From Streptomyces sp. ADI96-02 (GTDB lineage: Bacteria > Actinomycetota > Actinomycetes > Streptomycetales > Streptomycetaceae), in assembly GCF_003846185.1 (NCBI RefSeq), contig NZ_ML123034.1, forward strand, positions 2,448,248-2,512,247: a stretch of 64,000 nt of DNA, in the 5' to 3' direction. The notes under the pieces were generated by a model. That model ran no database searches. It was not told where the DNA came from and was given only the letters and a program-made list of their open reading frames with translations. This document shows positions 45,183 through 54,586 of this stretch, one piece after another. Every line of letters begins with the position of its first letter. Positions within the stretch are counted from its first letter, which is position 1. The translations under genes were made by a program, and so were the position numbers.

Positions 45183-45235
45183 GGGACGCCGCCGCCGGGC
45201 CGCCCGCCCCCGCGGGCGAGGGCGGGCGGCGTCCC
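45183..45235. terminator. bidirectional terminator-like hairpin
   Basis: gggacgccgcc/ggcggcgtccc (45183-45193 with 45225-45235) has a further 11-bp GC stem nested inside (45199-45209 with 45220-45230). It lies between the convergent dehydrogenase and dipeptidase genes. Confidence 0.7.
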
Positions 45236-45281
45236 CGTACGGCCACGGCCATCGGACGCGGTGGACGCGGTCGTCCGCCCG

Positions 45282-46478
45282 TCAGCGCAGCGCGCGCCCG
45301 TCCAGCTCCTCGATCGTGGCGTGGGACGGGCCCCGCCCGCTCTGCTCGTGCCGGGCGACGGCCTCCGCGTCGCGGAGCACCCGTACGGCGTTGCGCCAGG
45401 TCAGCTTGGCGAGGTCGCGCTCCGACCAGCCGCGCCGCAGGAGTTCGGCGATGAGGTTCGGATAGCCGGATACGTCCTCCAGGCCGCGCGGCAGGAACGC
45501 CGTGCCGTCGTAGTCGCCGCCGATGCCGATGTGGTCGACGCCCGCGACCTCGCGCATGTGGTCCAGGTGGTCGGCGACGGTCGCGGTGGTGGCCTCGGGG
45601 CGCGGATGGGCCGCCTCGAAGTCCTCGTGGATGCGCATGGCCTGCGGGCTGGTGTCGAGGTGGTGCAGACCGTGCTCGCGCATGTTGCGGTCGGCGGCCT
45701 GGGTCCAGGCGACGGCGGCCGGCAGCACGAACTTCGGGACGAAGGTCGCCATCGCGACGCCGCCGTTGGCCGGGAGTGCGGCCAGCACGTCGTCGGGGAT
45801 GTTGCGCGGGTGGTCGCAGACGGCGCGGGCCGAGGAGTGCGAGAAGATCACCGGCGCGGTGCTGGTGGCCATCGCGTCGCGCATCGTGGTCGCCGCCACG
45901 TGCGAGAGGTCGACCAGCATGCCGACGCGGTTCATCTCCCGGACGACCTCGTGGCCGAAGGCGGAGAGCCCGCCGAGCCGGGGGACGTCCGTCGCCGAGT
46001 CGGCCCAGTCGATGTTGTCGTTGTGGGTGAGCGTCATGTAGCGCACGCCCAGGGCGTGCAGGGCGCGCAGGGTGCCGAGCGAGTTGTTGATGGAGTGGCC
46101 GCCCTCGGCGCCCATCAGGGAGGCGATGCGCCCCTCGGCGCGGGCCTTCTCCATGTCCTCGGCGCTGAGCGCGCGCCGCAGGTGGTTCGGGTAGCGGGCG
46201 ATCAGCTCGGCCACCACGTCGATCTGTTCGAGGGTGGCGCTCACGGCCGCGTCGCCGGTCAGGTCGGTGCGCACGTACACCGACCAGAACTGTCCGCCGA
46301 CGCCGCCGGCGCGCAGCCGGGGGATGTCGGTCTGTAGGAGGCCGCGCTGGTCGGCGGCGATGTCGCGTACGTCGAGGTCGTAGCCGACCTGCTCGCGCAG
46401 GGCCCACGGGAGGTCGTTGTGGCCGTCGACGACGGGGTGGGCGGCGAGGATTTCGCGGGCCCGCTCCAGGTGGTCCAT
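45282..46478 (-). CDS. membrane dipeptidase family (M19) peptidase
   Basis: A 398-residue protein from ATG 46478. Zinc-site motifs of renal dipeptidase-type enzymes are present: [11 protein letters not shown] (His/Asp, about 16-26), [11 protein letters not shown] (Glu, about 118), [11 protein letters not shown] (His, about 195) and [10 protein letters not shown] (His). [13 protein letters not shown] completes the barrel. It hydrolyses dipeptides, often with D-residues or dehydropeptides. No signal peptide is evident, so it is probably cytoplasmic. It is 10 nt downstream of purE on the same strand and may be part of the purEK transcript. Confidence 0.94.
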   Translation of the reverse strand: MDHLERAREILAAHPVVDGHNDLPWALREQVGYDLDVRDIAADQRGLLQTDIPRLRAGGVGGQFWSVYVRTDLTGDAAVSATLEQIDVVAELIARYPNHLRRALSAEDMEKARAEGRIASLMGAEGGHSINNSLGTLRALHALGVRYMTLTHNDNIDWADSATDVPRLGGLSAFGHEVVREMNRVGMLVDLSHVAATTMRDAMATSTAPVIFSHSSARAVCDHPRNIPDDVLAALPANGGVAMATFVPKFVLPAAVAWTQAADRNMREHGLHHLDTSPQAMRIHEDFEAAHPRPEATTATVADHLDHMREVAGVDHIGIGGDYDGTAFLPRGLEDVSGYPNLIAELLRRGWSERDLAKLTWRNAVRVLRDAEAVARHEQSGRGPSHATIEELDGRALR

Positions 46479-46488
46479 GTGCCGCCCC

Positions 46489-47037
46489 TTACTTTCCGAA
46501 GCCGAAGGTGTCGGCGCCCTCGACCTTGGCCCGCAGGCGCTTGCCCTTCTCCGTCGCCTGGTCGTTCAGCTCCTGCTGGAAGTCCCGCATGCGGGCCAGC
46601 AGCTCGGGGTCGTGGGCGGCGAGGATGCGCGCGGCGAGCAGGCCCGCGTTGCGCGCGCCGCCGACCGAGACGGCCGCGACGGGGACCCCGGCGGGCATCT
46701 GGACGATGGAGAGCAGGCTGTCCATGCCGTCCAGGTACTTCAGCGGGACCGGCACGCCGATGACCGGCAGCGGGGTGACGGAGGCCAGCATGCCGGGCAG
46801 GTGGGCGGCGCCGCCCGCGCCCGCGATGATCGCCCTGAGCCCGCGCTCGGCCGCCAGCTCGCCGTACGCGATCATCTCGCGGGGCATGCGGTGGGCGGAG
46901 ACGACGTCGACCTCGTACGGGATCTCGAACTCGTCGAGGGCCTTGGCGGCAGCCTCCATGACGGGCCAGTCCGAGTCGGACCCCATCACGATGCCGATGA
47001 CCGGGGTGGTGCCGGGTCCGGTGCGGGGGGAAGTCAT
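46489..47037 (-). CDS. purE: N5-carboxyaminoimidazole ribonucleotide mutase
   Basis: A 182-residue class I PurE converting N5-CAIR to CAIR in purine biosynthesis. The substrate-binding [14 protein letters not shown], the [11 protein letters not shown] motif and [14 protein letters not shown] are all present. The start ATG 47037 overlaps the purK stop (ATGA), the usual purK-purE coupling. Its product partner PurK is encoded immediately upstream. Confidence 0.97.
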   Translation of the reverse strand: MTSPRTGPGTTPVIGIVMGSDSDWPVMEAAAKALDEFEIPYEVDVVSAHRMPREMIAYGELAAERGLRAIIAGAGGAAHLPGMLASVTPLPVIGVPVPLKYLDGMDSLLSIVQMPAGVPVAAVSVGGARNAGLLAARILAAHDPELLARMRDFQQELNDQATEKGKRLRAKVEGADTFGFGK

Positions 47038-48173
47038 TCGGTGATCGTTCCTCGCAGGTAGTCGGCCGCGTGCCGGGCGCGCTCCCGCACGTCCGCCAGA
47101 TCGTCGCCGTAGGTGTTGACGTGTCCGACCTTGCGGCCCGGCTTCACGTCCTTGCCGTACATGTGGATCTTCAGCTGCGGGTCGCGCGCCATGCAGTGCA
47201 GGTACGCCTGGTACATGTCCGGGTAGTCCCCGCCCAGGACGTTGCACATGACCGTCCAGCGGGCGCGCGGGCGCGGGTCGCCGAGGGGCAGGTCGAGGAC
47301 GGCCCGCACGTGGTTGGCGAACTGGGAGGTGATGGCGCCGTCCTGGGTCCAGTGGCCCGAGTTGTGGGGGCGCATCGCCAGCTCGTTGACGAGGATGCGG
47401 CCGTCCCGCGTCTCGAAGAGCTCGACCGCGAGGTGGCCGACGACGCCGAGCTCCGCGGCGATGCGCAGCGCGAGCTGCTGGGCCTCGCCGCCCAGCTCCT
47501 CGTCCAGCTCCGGGGCGGGGGCGATCACGGTGTCGCAGACCCCGTCGACCTGGACCGACTCGACGACCGGGTAGGCGACGGCCTGGCCGTGCGGCGAGCG
47601 GACGATGTTGGCCGCCAGCTCCCGTACGAAGTCGACCTTCTCCTCCGCGAGGACGGGGACCCCGGCCCGGAACGGTTCGGCGGCGTCCGCCTCGGAGCGG
47701 ACCACCCACACGCCCTTGCCGTCGTACCCGCCGCGCACGGTCTTGAGGATGACGGGGAAGCCGCCGACCTCCTCGGCGAACGCGGCGGCGTCGGCCGGGT
47801 CGCTCACCAGGCGGTGGCGGGGGCAGGGCGCCCCGATCTCCTGGAGCTTCGCCCGCATCACCCCCTTGTCCTGCGCGTGGACCAGGGCGTCGGGTCCGGG
47901 GCGCACGGGGATGCCGTCCGCCTCCAGGGCCCGCAGGTGCTCGGTCGGCACGTGCTCGTGGTCGAAGGTGATCACGTCGCAGCCTCGGGCGAAGGCGCGG
48001 AGCGTGTCCAGGTCGCGGTAGTCGCCGATGACGACCTCGCTCACCACCTGGGCCGCCGAGTCCTGGGGCGTGTCACTGAGGAGCTTGAATTTCAGGCCGA
48101 GGGGGATGCCCGCCTCGTGGGTCATACGGGCGAGCTGTCCGCCGCCGACCATGCCGACTACCGGGAACGTCAC
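47034..48173 (-). CDS. purK: N5-carboxyaminoimidazole ribonucleotide synthase
   Basis: A 379-residue ATP-grasp enzyme that carboxylates AIR with bicarbonate and ATP to give N5-CAIR for PurE. The N-terminal [16 protein letters not shown]-grasp segments ([49 protein letters not shown]) and the coupling to purE establish it. The start is GTG 48173. A TACTCT -10-like hexamer ends 6 nt before it and the G-rich stretch is too close to act as a normal ribosome binding site, so the mRNA may be leaderless. Confidence 0.97.
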   Translation of the reverse strand: MTFPVVGMVGGGQLARMTHEAGIPLGLKFKLLSDTPQDSAAQVVSEVVIGDYRDLDTLRAFARGCDVITFDHEHVPTEHLRALEADGIPVRPGPDALVHAQDKGVMRAKLQEIGAPCPRHRLVSDPADAAAFAEEVGGFPVILKTVRGGYDGKGVWVVRSEADAAEPFRAGVPVLAEEKVDFVRELAANIVRSPHGQAVAYPVVESVQVDGVCDTVIAPAPELDEELGGEAQQLALRIAAELGVVGHLAVELFETRDGRILVNELAMRPHNSGHWTQDGAITSQFANHVRAVLDLPLGDPRPRARWTVMCNVLGGDYPDMYQAYLHCMARDPQLKIHMYGKDVKPGRKVGHVNTYGDDLADVRERARHAADYLRGTITE

Positions 48174-48326
48174 CCCTCCAGAGTATCCGCCGCGCCGCTC
48201 GGCCCCCGACTCCGTCCGCGGGCTGGAGCCCTCGGACCCACCGGCATCACACCGGAGTGCTGGTTAGCATGACGGGGTTGACGGAACCCAGTCGACGCCT
48301 CACGACGGACGGGACGTGCCATCACC

Positions 48327-48875
48327 ATGAGCGAACGGGGCGCACTGCGGGCCCGGCTTGGTCTGCTGGCCCGGGAGGTCGCCAAGTTCGGCGCGGTCGG
48401 CGGCTTCGGCCTGCTGGTCAACATCGGCGTCTTCAACCTGCTGCGGCACACGACGGACCTCCAGGTGGTCCGGGCGAGCCTGCTGGCGACCTTCGTCGCG
48501 ATCCTCTTCAACTACGTGGGGTTCCGCTACTGGACCTACCGGGACCGCGACAAGAGCGGTCGCACCCGCGAGCTGACCCTGTTCCTGCTGTTCAGCGCGG
48601 CGGGCGCGGTCGTCGAGACCGGCGTGCTGTACCTGGCGACGTACGGCTTCGGCTGGAACAGCCCGGTCCAGAGCAACGTCTTCAAGATCGTCGGCATCGG
48701 GATCGCGACCCTGTTCCGCTTCTGGTCCTACCGGACCTGGGTCTTCAAGGCCCTGCCCGTAGAGCCCGCAGAGCCCGTACAGCCCGCAGAGGAGGCCGTG
48801 CTCCGCACGGAGCGGTTTCTGGAGCAGCGCCGGGCGCCCTCGGAACCGGTAGCGCCCGACCCCGTACGGAACTGA
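48327..48875 (+). CDS. GtrA family membrane protein
   Basis: A 182-residue protein from ATG 48327. Four hydrophobic segments (about 22-42, 47-67, 85-106 and 115-133) with FGAVGGFGLLVNIGVFNLL and VAILFNYVGFRYWTYR are typical of GtrA, a probable flippase or scaffold for polyprenyl-linked sugars in envelope glycosylation. The C-terminus (150-182) is a polar tail with short Glu-Pro repeats. It is divergent from purK and convergent with the sensor kinase (13 bp between stops). Confidence 0.92.
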   Translation: MSERGALRARLGLLAREVAKFGAVGGFGLLVNIGVFNLLRHTTDLQVVRASLLATFVAILFNYVGFRYWTYRDRDKSGRTRELTLFLLFSAAGAVVETGVLYLATYGFGWNSPVQSNVFKIVGIGIATLFRFWSYRTWVFKALPVEPAEPVQPAEEAVLRTERFLEQRRAPSEPVAPDPVRN

Positions 48876-48888
48876 GTCCGCCCCACGC

Positions 48889-50154
48889 TCAGCGCACCGG
48901 GCGTTCGGGGGCCCCGCGGTCGTGCGGGATGCGGCTGAGGAAGAGGGCGAAGACCGCCGGGTGCTGCTGGAGCAGTTCCAGCCGGCCGCCGTCCGCCTCC
49001 GCGAGGTCGCGGGCGACGGCCAGGCCGATGCCGGTGGAGTTGCGGCCGCTGATGGTCCGCTCGAAGATCCGCGCCCCCAGCTCGGCGGGGACGCCGGGGC
49101 CCTCGTCGGTGACCTCGATGACGACCTGGTTGCCGGTGACGCGGGTGCGCAGGGCGACGGTGCCGCCCCCGTGCATGAGCGAGTTCTCGATCAGCGCCGC
49201 GAGCACCTGGGCGACCGCGCCCGGTGTGCCGACGGCCTGGAGCCCCTGCTTGCCGGAGCAGACGACGGCCCGCCCCGCGCTGCGGTAGGCGGGGCGCCAC
49301 TCCGCGATCTGCTGTTTGACGACCTCGTCGAGGTCGAAGACGACGGCGGAGCCGGTGCGCGGGTCGCGGGAGTTCGTCAGCAGCCGCTCGACGACGTCGG
49401 TCAGCCGCTCGACCTGGGTGAGGGCGATGTTGGCCTCCTCCTTCACCGTCTCCGGATCGTCGGTGACGGAGATCTCCTCGATCCGCATGGAGAGCGCGGT
49501 CAGCGGCGTCCGCAGCTGGTGCGAGGCGTCGGCGGCCAGCCGCCGCTCGGCGGTCAGCATCCGGGCGATGCGTTCGGCGGAGGCGTCCAGGACGTCGGCG
49601 ACCCGGTCCAGCTCCGGGACCCCGTACCGCTTGTGGCGCGGCCGGGGATCGCCGGAGCCGAGCCGTTCGGCGGTCTCGGCCAGGTCGGTGAGGGGTGAGG
49701 CGAGGCGGTTGGCCTGGCGTACGGCCAGGAGCACGGCGGAGACGATCGCCAGGAGCGCCACCGCCCCGATGATCAGCAGCGTGCGCCCGACCTCGCGCGT
49801 GACGGCCGAGCGGGACTCCTCGACGGTGACCTTCTCGCCCCGCTCACCGGTCTCGGTGGCCCTCAGGACGCTGCCCGAGGGGCGGTCGCCGACGGAGATC
49901 GGAGCGCGTCCGGGAATCTCGATCAGGGCGAACCGCTTGGGGTCGATCTGCTCGGAGAGCACGCCGGGGTTGATCCGCTCGGAGCCGAGCAGCCGGCTCT
50001 CGACCACGCTGATCAGCCGCAGCGCCTCGGAGTCGACGCTCTCCTGGGCGCTGCTGCTGATGGTGCGGGTCTCCACGATCACCAGGGACACGCCGAAGAC
50101 GGCGATCACCACGAGCACCACGGCCAGGGTGGAGTTGATCAGCCGGCGGCGCAT
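48889..50154 (-). CDS. two-component sensor histidine kinase with HAMP domain
   Basis: A 421-residue membrane kinase. ATG 50154 has AGGAG at close spacing; GTG 50160 overlaps that site and is less likely. TM1 (STLAVVLVVIAVFGVSLVIV, about 7-27), an extracytoplasmic sensor of roughly 100 residues, TM2 (about 128-148) and HAMP are followed by the H-box ADASHQLRTPLTALSM (phospho-His near 213). The N-box ALIENSLMHGGG and G-box DEGPGVP, STGIGLAVARDLAEADGG complete it. It is the partner of the OmpR-type regulator encoded upstream. The signal is unknown. Confidence 0.95.
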   Translation of the reverse strand: MRRRLINSTLAVVLVVIAVFGVSLVIVETRTISSSAQESVDSEALRLISVVESRLLGSERINPGVLSEQIDPKRFALIEIPGRAPISVGDRPSGSVLRATETGERGEKVTVEESRSAVTREVGRTLLIIGAVALLAIVSAVLLAVRQANRLASPLTDLAETAERLGSGDPRPRHKRYGVPELDRVADVLDASAERIARMLTAERRLAADASHQLRTPLTALSMRIEEISVTDDPETVKEEANIALTQVERLTDVVERLLTNSRDPRTGSAVVFDLDEVVKQQIAEWRPAYRSAGRAVVCSGKQGLQAVGTPGAVAQVLAALIENSLMHGGGTVALRTRVTGNQVVIEVTDEGPGVPAELGARIFERTISGRNSTGIGLAVARDLAEADGGRLELLQQHPAVFALFLSRIPHDRGAPERPVR

Positions 50155-50207
50155 GGGCACTCCTGTCGTACGTCAGGGCGCATAGCTGCTTCTGCGCGTT
50201 GCTCTCT

Positions 50208-50272
50208 GCGGTGCTTCTGGGCGGTGCTTCCGGGCGGTGCTTCCGGGCGGTGCTTCTCTGCGGTGTTTCTGA
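50208..50272. repeat. 13-bp tandem repeat, five copies, between regulator and kinase genes
   Basis: Five consecutive 13-bp units of the pattern gcggtgcttccgg (50208-50220, 50221-50233, 50234-50246, 50247-50259, 50260-50272) with up to four changes, in the 147-bp spacer of the two-component operon. Confidence 0.9.
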
Positions 50273-50301
50273 GCCTTGCCTCGGTACGTTTCCTCTGTAC
50301 G

Positions 50302-50979
50302 TCAGCTCTTCTCGAAGCGGAAGCCGACGCCCCGGACGGTGGCGATGTAGCGGGGATTGGCGGCGTCGTCGCCGAGCTTCTTGCGGAGCCAGGAGATGTG
50401 CATGTCGAGGGTCTTGGTGGACGACCACCACGTGGTGTCCCAGACCTCCCGCATGAGCTGGTCGCGGGTGACGACCCGGCCGGCATCCCTCACCAGGACG
50501 CGCAGCAGGTCGAACTCCTTCGCCGTGAGCTGGAGTTCCTCCTCGCCCATCCAGGCGCGGTGCGACTCCACGTCGATCCGGACCCCGTGGGTGGCCGGCT
50601 GCGGAGCGGGCTCGCCCGCGCCGCGGCGGAGCAGGGCCCGGACCCGGGCGAGGAGTTCGGCGAGGCGGAAGGGCTTGGTGACGTAGTCGTCGGCTCCGGC
50701 GTCCAGGCCCACCACGGTGTCGACCTCGTCGGCGCGGGCGGTCAGCACCAGGATCGGCACGGTGTGGCCGTCGGCGCGCAGTCTTCGGGCGACTTCGAGA
50801 CCGTCCATCCCGGGCAGTCCCAGGTCGAGGACGACCAGGTCGATCCCGCCCTGGAGTCCGGCGTCGAGCGCGGTCGGACCGTCCTGGCGGACCTCGACCT
50901 CGTATCCCTCCCGGCGCAGGGCGCGGGCCAGCGGCTCCGAGATGGACGCGTCGTCCTCGGCGAGCAGTACACGGGTCAT
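50302..50979 (-). CDS. OmpR family response regulator
   Basis: A 225-residue regulator from ATG 50979. The receiver domain (1-118) has the acidic pair EDD (8-10), phospho-Asp in VVLDLGLPG (about 52), Thr in LVLTARA and Lys in DYVTKPFR. The winged-helix DNA-binding domain (about 130-222) has ELQLTAKEFDLLRVLV and TLDMHISWLRKKLGDDAANPRYIATVRGVGFRF. It pairs with the downstream HAMP kinase; an unusually long, repeat-filled spacer separates them. Confidence 0.96.
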   Translation of the reverse strand: MTRVLLAEDDASISEPLARALRREGYEVEVRQDGPTALDAGLQGGIDLVVLDLGLPGMDGLEVARRLRADGHTVPILVLTARADEVDTVVGLDAGADDYVTKPFRLAELLARVRALLRRGAGEPAPQPATHGVRIDVESHRAWMGEEELQLTAKEFDLLRVLVRDAGRVVTRDQLMREVWDTTWWSSTKTLDMHISWLRKKLGDDAANPRYIATVRGVGFRFEKS

Positions 50980-51173
50980 GGAGTGATGGTAGTCCGGACG
51001 GAGCGCCGGAAGTGAGGGCCGCGACGACCCCTGTGAGTCAGTGGATCAAAGCGGCAGGAGACCTCGGAATGTGCGGGCTTGGTTCCATCGTCACCTGTGA
51101 TCCATCTCTCAAGTCCTTCCATAGGGCGCTCTGTCATGTCGTATGGTGTTCCGACGCCTGTTGCACTACTCAA

Positions 51174-51234
51174 GGACCTTTGGGCAGTTTTGGCCGCCGA
51201 AGGTCCCTTTTGTGTGTTGGTCGGTACGCCGACC
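51174..51234 (+). promoter_or_regulatory. two hairpins upstream of the peptide transporter gene
   Basis: ggacctt/aaggtcc (51174-51180 with 51199-51205), followed by cttttgtgtg, looks like an intrinsic terminator or attenuator. ggtcgg-tacg-ccgacc (51219-51234) follows. Both lie in the 491-bp gene-free region 50980-51470, 240-300 bp before the transporter start. No other feature was recognised there. Confidence 0.4.
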
Positions 51235-51470
51235 CGGCGTCGAGTGAATGACCTGTGAGCCGGGCCCGGAGCGCGAGGACGCGCGACGGGCGTGGATCCC
51301 GACGCGGTTCCTCCCCCCGCCCCGCCGCCGAGCGCTCCGCCGTGGAGCCCGGAGCCCGGGGCGCATCCCCCTCAGCCGTGGGGCGGGGTGTGTCCGCGTC
51401 GGTGCCGGCTGCCCCCCACCGGGCGCGTACCGCTCATGAGACGGCGCGTCCCGACCAGCAAGGATCGACC

Positions 51471-52958
51471 ATGGCGTCCAGCCTGACGAAGGACTCGGCC
51501 AGCACCGCTGGCGGAAAGACCTTCTTCGGCCACCCTCGCGGCCTGGCCACTCTCTTCATGACCGAGATGTGGGAGCGTTTCAGCTACTACGGCATGAGGG
51601 CACTGCTCCCGCTGTACCTGATCGCCCCCGGCGGGCTCGACATGAACCCCGCCACCGCGACCGCGATCTACTCGGTCTACCTGTCGCTGGTGTACCTGCT
51701 CGCCCTGCCCGGCGGCTGGTTCGGAGACCGGGTCTGGGGCCCGCGCAAGACCGTCGCCGTCGCCGGCGCCGTCATCATGGTCGGCCACCTGACCCTGGCG
51801 CTGCCCTCCGACGGCACGTTCTTCGCGGGTCTGGGCCTCGTGGCCATCGGCTCGGGACTGCTGAAGTCCAACATCTCGACGATGGTCGGCCACCTCTACG
51901 ACGGCCCGGACGACCCGCGGCGCGACGGCGGCTTCACCATCTTCTACATGGGCATCAACATGGGTGCCTTCGCCGCGCCGCTGATCATCGGCACCGTCGG
52001 TGAGAGCGTCAACTGGCACCTCGGCTTCGCGCTGGCCGCGCTCGGCATGGGTATCGGCCTGCTCCAGTTCATGATCGGCACCCGCCATCTGAACCCGCGC
52101 AGCCTCGTCGTCCCGAAGCCGCTCTCCGCGGACGAGCGGTCGGCCACCCTGCGCAAGTCCATGATCTGGCTGGGCGTCGCCGCGGTCTTCTACATAGTCA
52201 CCGTCGCCACCGGCGTCTACACGCTGAACTGGCTGCTGGTCCCGATCACCCTGGCGGGTCTGGTCATTCCGGTGACGGTCCTGGTCCGCATCAAGCGCGA
52301 CAAGGAGCTCAGCGCCACCGAGCAGTCGAAGATGTCCGGCTACATCTGGTTCTTCGTCGCCGCCGCCATCTTCTGGATGATCTACGACCAGGGCGGCTCG
52401 ACGCTCGCCATCTTCGCCGAGTCCTCGGCGGAGAACAGCGTCTTCGGCTGGGGCTTCCCGGTCTCCTGGTACCAGTCGGTCAACCCGGTCCTGATCATGG
52501 CGCTCGCCCCGGTCTTCGCCGCCTTCTGGCTGGCGCTGAACCGGCGCGGCAAGGAGCCGAGCACCATCGTGAAGTTCAGCTCCGGCCTGGTGCTGGTCGG
52601 CGCCTCGTTCTTCGTCTTCCTGATGCCGCTGACCATCGCGGGCGACGGCCACAAGGCCGCCGCGATGTGGCTGGTCGCGATCTACTTCATCCAGACGGTC
52701 GCCGAGCTGACGCTCTCTCCGGTCGGCCTCTCCGTCACCACGAAGATGGCTCCCGCCAAGTACGCCGGCCAGATGATGGGTGTCTGGTTCCTCGCGGTCA
52801 CGGCCGGAGACTGCACCACGGGGCTGCTCTCGCTCGCGGGTGTCGAGCTCAACGGCACCGGAGTCGTCGCCCTGGAGGCGACCCTCGCGGTGTCGGCGGG
52901 TATCGCGATCTTCCTGTACCGGGGCAAGGTCAAGCAGCTCATGGGCAACGTCAAGTAG
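51471..52958 (+). CDS. POT family (proton-dependent oligopeptide) MFS transporter
   Basis: A 495-residue integral membrane protein from ATG 51471 with AAGGA upstream. The POT signature is clear: TEMWERFSYYGMRALL (helix 1, the ExxERFxYY motif, about 30-45), GGWFGDRVWGPRKTV (about 82-96) and FTIFYMGINMGAF (about 156-168). About 14 hydrophobic segments follow, with a C-terminal VAELTLSPVGLSVTTKMAP. It imports di/tripeptides with protons. The long leader contains attenuator-like hairpins. The gene is followed by a strong terminator. Confidence 0.95.
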   Translation: MASSLTKDSASTAGGKTFFGHPRGLATLFMTEMWERFSYYGMRALLPLYLIAPGGLDMNPATATAIYSVYLSLVYLLALPGGWFGDRVWGPRKTVAVAGAVIMVGHLTLALPSDGTFFAGLGLVAIGSGLLKSNISTMVGHLYDGPDDPRRDGGFTIFYMGINMGAFAAPLIIGTVGESVNWHLGFALAALGMGIGLLQFMIGTRHLNPRSLVVPKPLSADERSATLRKSMIWLGVAAVFYIVTVATGVYTLNWLLVPITLAGLVIPVTVLVRIKRDKELSATEQSKMSGYIWFFVAAAIFWMIYDQGGSTLAIFAESSAENSVFGWGFPVSWYQSVNPVLIMALAPVFAAFWLALNRRGKEPSTIVKFSSGLVLVGASFFVFLMPLTIAGDGHKAAAMWLVAIYFIQTVAELTLSPVGLSVTTKMAPAKYAGQMMGVWFLAVTAGDCTTGLLSLAGVELNGTGVVALEATLAVSAGIAIFLYRGKVKQLMGNVK

Positions 52959-53007
52959 TCCCACCGGCCGCCGCGCGCTCCTGAGCGTCACAGGACGGCC
53001 CTGGGCC

Positions 53008-53040
53008 GCGGGTCCGCACGAGGTGTTCGTGCGGACCCGC
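53008..53040 (+). terminator. terminator after the peptide transporter
   Basis: A perfect 14-bp stem (53008-53021 with 53027-53040) with a 5-nt loop, 50 nt past the transporter stop. It can also serve the convergent surface-protein gene. Confidence 0.8.
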
Positions 53041-53113
53041 TGCCGTTGCGTGGCGGCCCTTCCGTCCGTCGTGGCCTGCCTCCGGCCGTACGCGTACGGG
53101 GCGGGGCCCGTGG

Positions 53114-54586
53114 TCAGCGCAGGCCGCGCAGCCGCCGCCACGGGGTGAACGTGAACACGGCTCCGCCCAGCAGGATCGCCGTACCGGCGACCAGGCCCAG
53201 CGCCCGCAGCGCGCCGTCGTCCTCGGCCCCGGTGGCCGCGAGGCCGCCGCCGGAGTCCGTGCCGCCGCCGGAGGCCGCCGCACCGCCGGAGGCCGCCGCG
53301 CCGCCCGTGCCGCCCGAAGCGCCGCCCGGCTGGGCGGCGGTGTCGAGCTCCAGGGAGACGGGCACGTCGGCGGGCGGGGTGCAGGTCGTCGTCGTACCGG
53401 CGGCCATCACCGTCAGGACACCCGGGCTGAGCGTCGACCGGCCGCTGGCGCCGGGCTTGTAGGAGCCGGTGAGGTCCGGGATCTGGATCGGGGTACCGGC
53501 CTTGATGACCTCCTTGTTGAGCGGGCCCTCGACCGCCACCGTGCCCTTGTCCGCCCCACCGAGCTTGACGGCCATGGACGGCTTGACCTGGTTGGCGGGG
53601 ATGTCGATCGGGCTGTTCATCACGGACTCGGCGAACGTCACCGTGAGGTCGTAGGACCCGCCGTTCTTCTTGGCGCTGATCCGGACGGGCGAGGTGGCGT
53701 TCTTGTCGCCGATCGGCGTCTTGCAGGTGTAGTCCACCGACACCTCCTTGCCGGGGAAGTCGGTCTCACCGCCCCCGCCGCCCGTCGAGCCTCCCGTGCC
53801 GCCGCTCGATCCGCTCGATCCGCCCGTCGATCCGCCGTCCGCGCCTCCCGAACCGGTGGAACCACTGGAGCCGGTGGAGCCGGAGGAGCCGGAGGAGCCG
53901 GTGGAGCCGGACGTGGTCCCGCCGGTGGCCGTACCGCCGGAGTCCGCGCCGCCCGTGGCCGTGCCGCCGGTGGTCGAGCCGCCGGTGTCCGCGCCGCCGT
54001 TCGTCGTGGAGCCCGTGGTGGTCCCGCCGGTGGTCGAGCCGCCATCCGTGACCTTGATCGTGGCGCCCGGCGATACGGCCGCCGTCGGCGCGCACTTGGT
54101 GTCGGTCGAGATGGGCTTGGACACGTTGAGGTTGTACGCGCCCGGCGTCAGCGTGATCTCGCCGGCCTTCTCCAGCTTCAGCGTGGCCTTCATGTCGGAC
54201 AGCACCATGGGGCTGTTCTTGGGGATCGGCGGGTTCTGCCGCGGGCCCTCCAGCTTCAGCTCGCCGCTCGCCGCACCGCCCAGCGTGATCGTGCCGGTCG
54301 GCTTCACCGTGTCCTTGTCCAGGTCCAGGATGTCGGGGTTCCTGGACGCGGCCTCGACCGTCTTCCAGACGACCTCGATCTCGTCGCCGACCTTCGCCTC
54401 GGCCGGCGCGGTCAACCGGACCTTCGTCGTTCCCTGGACGGGCGGCAGCCCCGAGATCGGCGGCGGCAGGCACTCCGTCGCGTAACTGACGTCGGCGGCC
54501 CGGGCCGGGCTCGCGGCCAGCACGATGCCCGCGCCGCCGAGCATCAGCGCGACTCCGGCCGCGCTCATCCTCCGTTGCGTGTTCAC
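53114..54586 (-). CDS. secreted surface protein with two repeated beta domains and LAATG sorting signal
   Basis: A 490-residue protein. GTG 54586 (NTQRRMSAAGVAL) is preceded by AAGGGA and overlaps the upstream gene by GTGA. After a signal peptide ending near Ala33, domain 1 (about 34-190) and domain 2 (about 285-430) share the pattern cysteine-PPI/PIG, KVRLTA/PVRISA, and LTPGAYNL/LSPGVLTV; I match them to DUF6801-like modules. They are linked by about 95 residues of Gly/Ser/Thr repeats. The C-terminus has LAATG, a hydrophobic helix and a basic tail, as expected for sortase anchoring in Streptomyces. The function is unknown. Confidence 0.82.
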   Translation of the reverse strand: MNTQRRMSAAGVALMLGGAGIVLAASPARAADVSYATECLPPPISGLPPVQGTTKVRLTAPAEAKVGDEIEVVWKTVEAASRNPDILDLDKDTVKPTGTITLGGAASGELKLEGPRQNPPIPKNSPMVLSDMKATLKLEKAGEITLTPGAYNLNVSKPISTDTKCAPTAAVSPGATIKVTDGGSTTGGTTTGSTTNGGADTGGSTTGGTATGGADSGGTATGGTTSGSTGSSGSSGSTGSSGSTGSGGADGGSTGGSSGSSGGTGGSTGGGGGETDFPGKEVSVDYTCKTPIGDKNATSPVRISAKKNGGSYDLTVTFAESVMNSPIDIPANQVKPSMAVKLGGADKGTVAVEGPLNKEVIKAGTPIQIPDLTGSYKPGASGRSTLSPGVLTVMAAGTTTTCTPPADVPVSLELDTAAQPGGASGGTGGAAASGGAAASGGGTDSGGGLAATGAEDDGALRALGLVAGTAILLGGAVFTFTPWRRLRGLR

